Below are positions 61,915-64,000 of a stretch of DNA of 64,000 bases, piece by piece. Made by a program: the position numbers and the translations under genes. The notes beneath the pieces are model-generated. The model ran no database searches. It was not told the origin of the DNA and worked only from the letters and a program-made list of their open reading frames with translations. The stretch spans positions 1 through 64,000 of the forward strand of contig JAGXGZ010000004.1 in assembly GCA_024636495.1 (NCBI GenBank). The letters run 5' to 3'. Each line of letters opens with the position of its first letter. Within the stretch, counting starts at the first letter, position 1. Source of the stretch: Roseobacter sp. (lineage in GTDB: Bacteria; Pseudomonadota; Alphaproteobacteria; Rhodobacterales; Rhodobacteraceae).

Positions 61915-63991
61915 TCGCACCTACACGCGATTGCCCCTCGACCGTCTGGTTCCCCATAAGGTCCACTGGATAGGCCGCCATACCCACAGGCAATACGGGA
62001 ATATCGGAACCAGGGATTGGGCTATAGTTGCCGTTTCCCGCATTCGTTCCTTGATGTGATGCATCATTTTCAAAGGCAGCTGTGATCCCCGTCACCTCCC
62101 CAGCCGAAGTGATTTCCCCCAGCCAGGACGCCGGACCATAGTTCGCTGCGTTGTCCGATCCATTCAGAACTGCATTGTCTGACCAGCCTACCTTGAACCG
62201 GACAGGCCAATTCCCTGTATTCGCCCCCCGGCTGGCAAAGACATCGCCCTTGATATTGAGCCGATCAAACAAATTGAACCTGACATGGGCGGTTTTTGGC
62301 ACATTCACCGCACCATCGAGATACATCAGGTTCGTACGCTCTCCGACGACAGTGTTATGTTGAACAACCACGTTTTGGGCGGCGTTTGCGTCACTATCCG
62401 CATTCAGCCTGATTGCTGCATTGCTTGTAGTGCCCCAGCTTTCGACGATGTTGCCAACAAACGCGGCACCGCGCGGACCAATTGGCGCGCCAATGCTGAT
62501 GATCGGATTGTTGGTTGTTCCGTTTGAAAAGACGTTCCATCCCAGAAAAAGCCCTGTCATATCAGGTCTTGAACCGGTTGCCGCGCGCAACGTGAATTCT
62601 GGCAGATCCGAGCATCCCGCCGCCTGATAGGTAATCGTCCCTGCACAGCTTTCGCAGCCGACCGCCGTGACCATCGTTGCTTCTGTGGAAAAGAAGTTAC
62701 CTTGCCGTGGATCACCACCTTGACCGATGGCGCAGTTGATCTGGAAAAACCGCCCGACCCGATAGACCCAAGCGCTGTAATTTGACGTGCCATTTGCGTC
62801 CCAGATACACCCGTCAGTCACCAAAAGGCTGCTTACAGAATTTGCGCCGCTGTCAAGAAATACTACGCTGCCCCCGGTCTTGCGCAGGGTGAGGTTGCGC
62901 AGCTTTAACGTGGCTGGAATGCCGTTAAATTTGCTGCTGCCTCCATCTGACAGAATGGTGTTCTCACGCTTTGTGGGGTCCGCCGCTTCGATGATTAGTG
63001 GCACATCCACACTGCTCCCCTGGCTTTTGAAGGCGCTAAAGCTGTGCAAACCCTCAACCAGCCGAACAATCCCGCCACCTGCATCATTTGCGCGGCCAAA
63101 AGCCGACACGTTAAAGGCCCTTATCGCGGTGACAGCCGCTTGAATTGTTGCAAAAGGGGCCAGTTCCGCGTTTGGCGCTGTTGCAGACGCAAGTCCCGTA
63201 ACGTCATTGCCGGCGAAACTGTCCACATAGGCGAACGCTGTGCCATAGTCGCCCAAGTGATCATTCAGCAAACGCAATGTCGTCAGGTTGGGCGAAGGAT
63301 AGCTGTCGGCATCAACTGAAATGGTAAACGCGTCACCGACCCATGGGTAGATGGCAGCATCAATCGTCAAAAGCGCACCTTGGGCAAGCTCTGAAAGGTC
63401 TAGATCAGCAGCGAAATGGGGTATTGTCAGCCCAGATGCGTCAAAGCGCGTCGCCGTCATCGTAGAAACAACCTGCTCGACGGTGTTTTCCCCGTCAGTT
63501 GCGATAAACTTAACGGCAGCGACCGGACGACCGCCTCTCGCATGGGCATGTGCAACCGCCAGTCGCAGCGTATGCACCGCGATCTTTGCGTGTTCACGGT
63601 CGTGGTTCAGCCACATCGCAATCGGTTTGGGATAGTCACGGCTGCTATTGTTGGTGACGCCATCCGGAATGTCGCCCGCATAGATAAAATCAGACAAAGC
63701 AACTTGGTTGTCTGTGATCAATGCCTCTTCAGGATAGGGCAGGCGGACACGGGTTGTGATATTAACCATGTCGTCATGCAGGACGGGACTTGCAGAAGCG
63801 TCAAAGCCCTGCCTGCTTACTGTAAAGGTTTCCGGTTCAGCAGACAGGTCGTGACCCTCGGGCAAAACTCCGCGCCAGCCATCACTTAGAATTTGAATCA
63901 GATTGGTCTTGGGCAAGGCAACGGGCTTGGCGTCACTGCCGCCAGTTGCCGTCTGCCCCAGTTGCGTCCCTATTCCGATTGTCATTTGCAT
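61898..63991 (-). CDS. Large protein with a right-handed parallel beta-helix region, unknown function
   Basis: A 697-residue or longer protein with no Sec signal peptide at the ATG at 63991, which lies 9 bp from the window edge; the frame may extend further. Residues 1-265 form a mixed beta domain with no motif I recognise. From about 270 (YVDSFAGNDVTG, then APFATIQAAVTAIRAF) it looks like a parallel beta-helix with repeated short strands rich in Asn, Gly and Ser, as in polysaccharide lyases, epimerases and phage tailspikes. Next to exopolysaccharide genes, a role in cutting, modifying or binding the polymer is plausible, but a tailspike-like protein cannot be excluded. The C-terminus overlaps the acyltransferase gene by 17 bp. 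Confidence 0.65.
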   Translation of the reverse strand: MQMTIGIGTQLGQTATGGSDAKPVALPKTNLIQILSDGWRGVLPEGHDLSAEPETFTVSRQGFDASASPVLHDDMVNITTRVRLPYPEEALITDNQVALSDFIYAGDIPDGVTNNSSRDYPKPIAMWLNHDREHAKIAVHTLRLAVAHAHARGGRPVAAVKFIATDGENTVEQVVSTMTATRFDASGLTIPHFAADLDLSELAQGALLTIDAAIYPWVGDAFTISVDADSYPSPNLTTLRLLNDHLGDYGTAFAYVDSFAGNDVTGLASATAPNAELAPFATIQAAVTAIRAFNVSAFGRANDAGGGIVRLVEGLHSFSAFKSQGSSVDVPLIIEAADPTKRENTILSDGGSSKFNGIPATLKLRNLTLRKTGGSVVFLDSGANSVSSLLVTDGCIWDANGTSNYSAWVYRVGRFFQINCAIGQGGDPRQGNFFSTEATMVTAVGCESCAGTITYQAAGCSDLPEFTLRAATGSRPDMTGLFLGWNVFSNGTTNNPIISIGAPIGPRGAAFVGNIVESWGTTSNAAIRLNADSDANAAQNVVVQHNTVVGERTNLMYLDGAVNVPKTAHVRFNLFDRLNIKGDVFASRGANTGNWPVRFKVGWSDNAVLNGSDNAANYGPASWLGEITSAGEVTGITAAFENDASHQGTNAGNGNYSPIPGSDIPVLPVGMAAYPVDLMGNQTVEGQSRVGAITIAV

Positions 63992-64000
63992 GGCACACCT

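Noticed and set aside
1-64000. tRNA, rRNA, CRISPR arrays, insertion sequences or prophage genes
   Set aside because: Looked for and not seen. The beta-helix protein at the right edge has tailspike-like features, but no phage neighbours are in the window.

Overview
The window comes from an alphaproteobacterium of the order Rhodobacterales (Roseobacter-type Rhodobacteraceae). The basis is gene content and protein flavour: a regB-senC-regA redox cluster with a 184-residue RegA, the tsaD/hemD divergent pair followed by the alphaproteobacterial Mic60 homologue and a HemY-N protein, a c2/c550-type cytochrome c, and an RTX-style HlyD adaptor inside an exopolysaccharide locus. The window has no rRNA, tRNA, CRISPR array, insertion sequence or clear prophage. 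Genus-level placement is not possible by eye.

Layout. 1-3.2 kb: the end of a polysaccharide locus (truncated sugar transferase, UDP-glucuronate 4-epimerase type enzyme, UDP-sugar dehydrogenase). 3.2-6.0 kb: RegB sensor kinase, SenC/Sco1 and RegA. 6-8.7 kb: GNAT, HD hydrolase and ahcY. 8.7-16.9 kb: an apparent aromatic or indole catabolic cluster (SDR, aminotransferase, kynureninase-like enzyme, isatin-hydrolase-like cyclase, MarR regulator, IorA, IorB) with two matching 20-bp dyads in its two divergent promoters. 16.8-25 kb: a 2H phosphoesterase (DUF1045), then xylAB, a sugar ABC transporter and a divergent ROK regulator. 25-27.9 kb: an FG-GAP/UnbV protein coupled to the ROK gene and facing a di-heme peroxidase. 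27.9-37 kb: aminotransferase, metallo-beta-lactamase fold hydrolase, DUF2853, then the tsaD-gpsA-yciI-EVE operon and the divergent hemD-mic60-hemY row. 37-44 kb: copper P-type ATPase, fumarylacetoacetate-hydrolase family enzyme, cytochrome c, TTC38-like TPR protein, P1 peptidase and an SDR. 44.3-48.1 kb: a glucosylglycerate locus (phosphatase, synthase, phosphorylase). 48.3-64 kb: a second exopolysaccharide locus (tyrosine kinase, Wzz, ExoY, several glycosyltransferases, a NodZ-like fucosyltransferase, Wza-type export protein, outer-membrane barrel, HlyD adaptor, Wzx flippase, acyltransferase and a large beta-helix protein).

Two genes carry a single in-frame stop codon in otherwise intact reading frames: the EVE-domain gene (stop at 30896-30898) and the copper ATPase (stop at 39055-39057, just before the GDGINDAP motif). 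Each is one substitution away from a glutamine codon.

The points most worth following are the isatin hydrolase/IOR cluster with its shared operator, the two nonsense interruptions, the synthesis-plus-phosphorolysis arrangement for glucosylglycerate, a perfect CtrA-type box between wzz and exoY, and the signal-less beta-helix protein sharing a locus with a lone HlyD adaptor. Starts were adjusted inward from the longest open frame where a ribosome-binding site or family N-terminus supported it. All family calls are by reading the translations; no database search was run.
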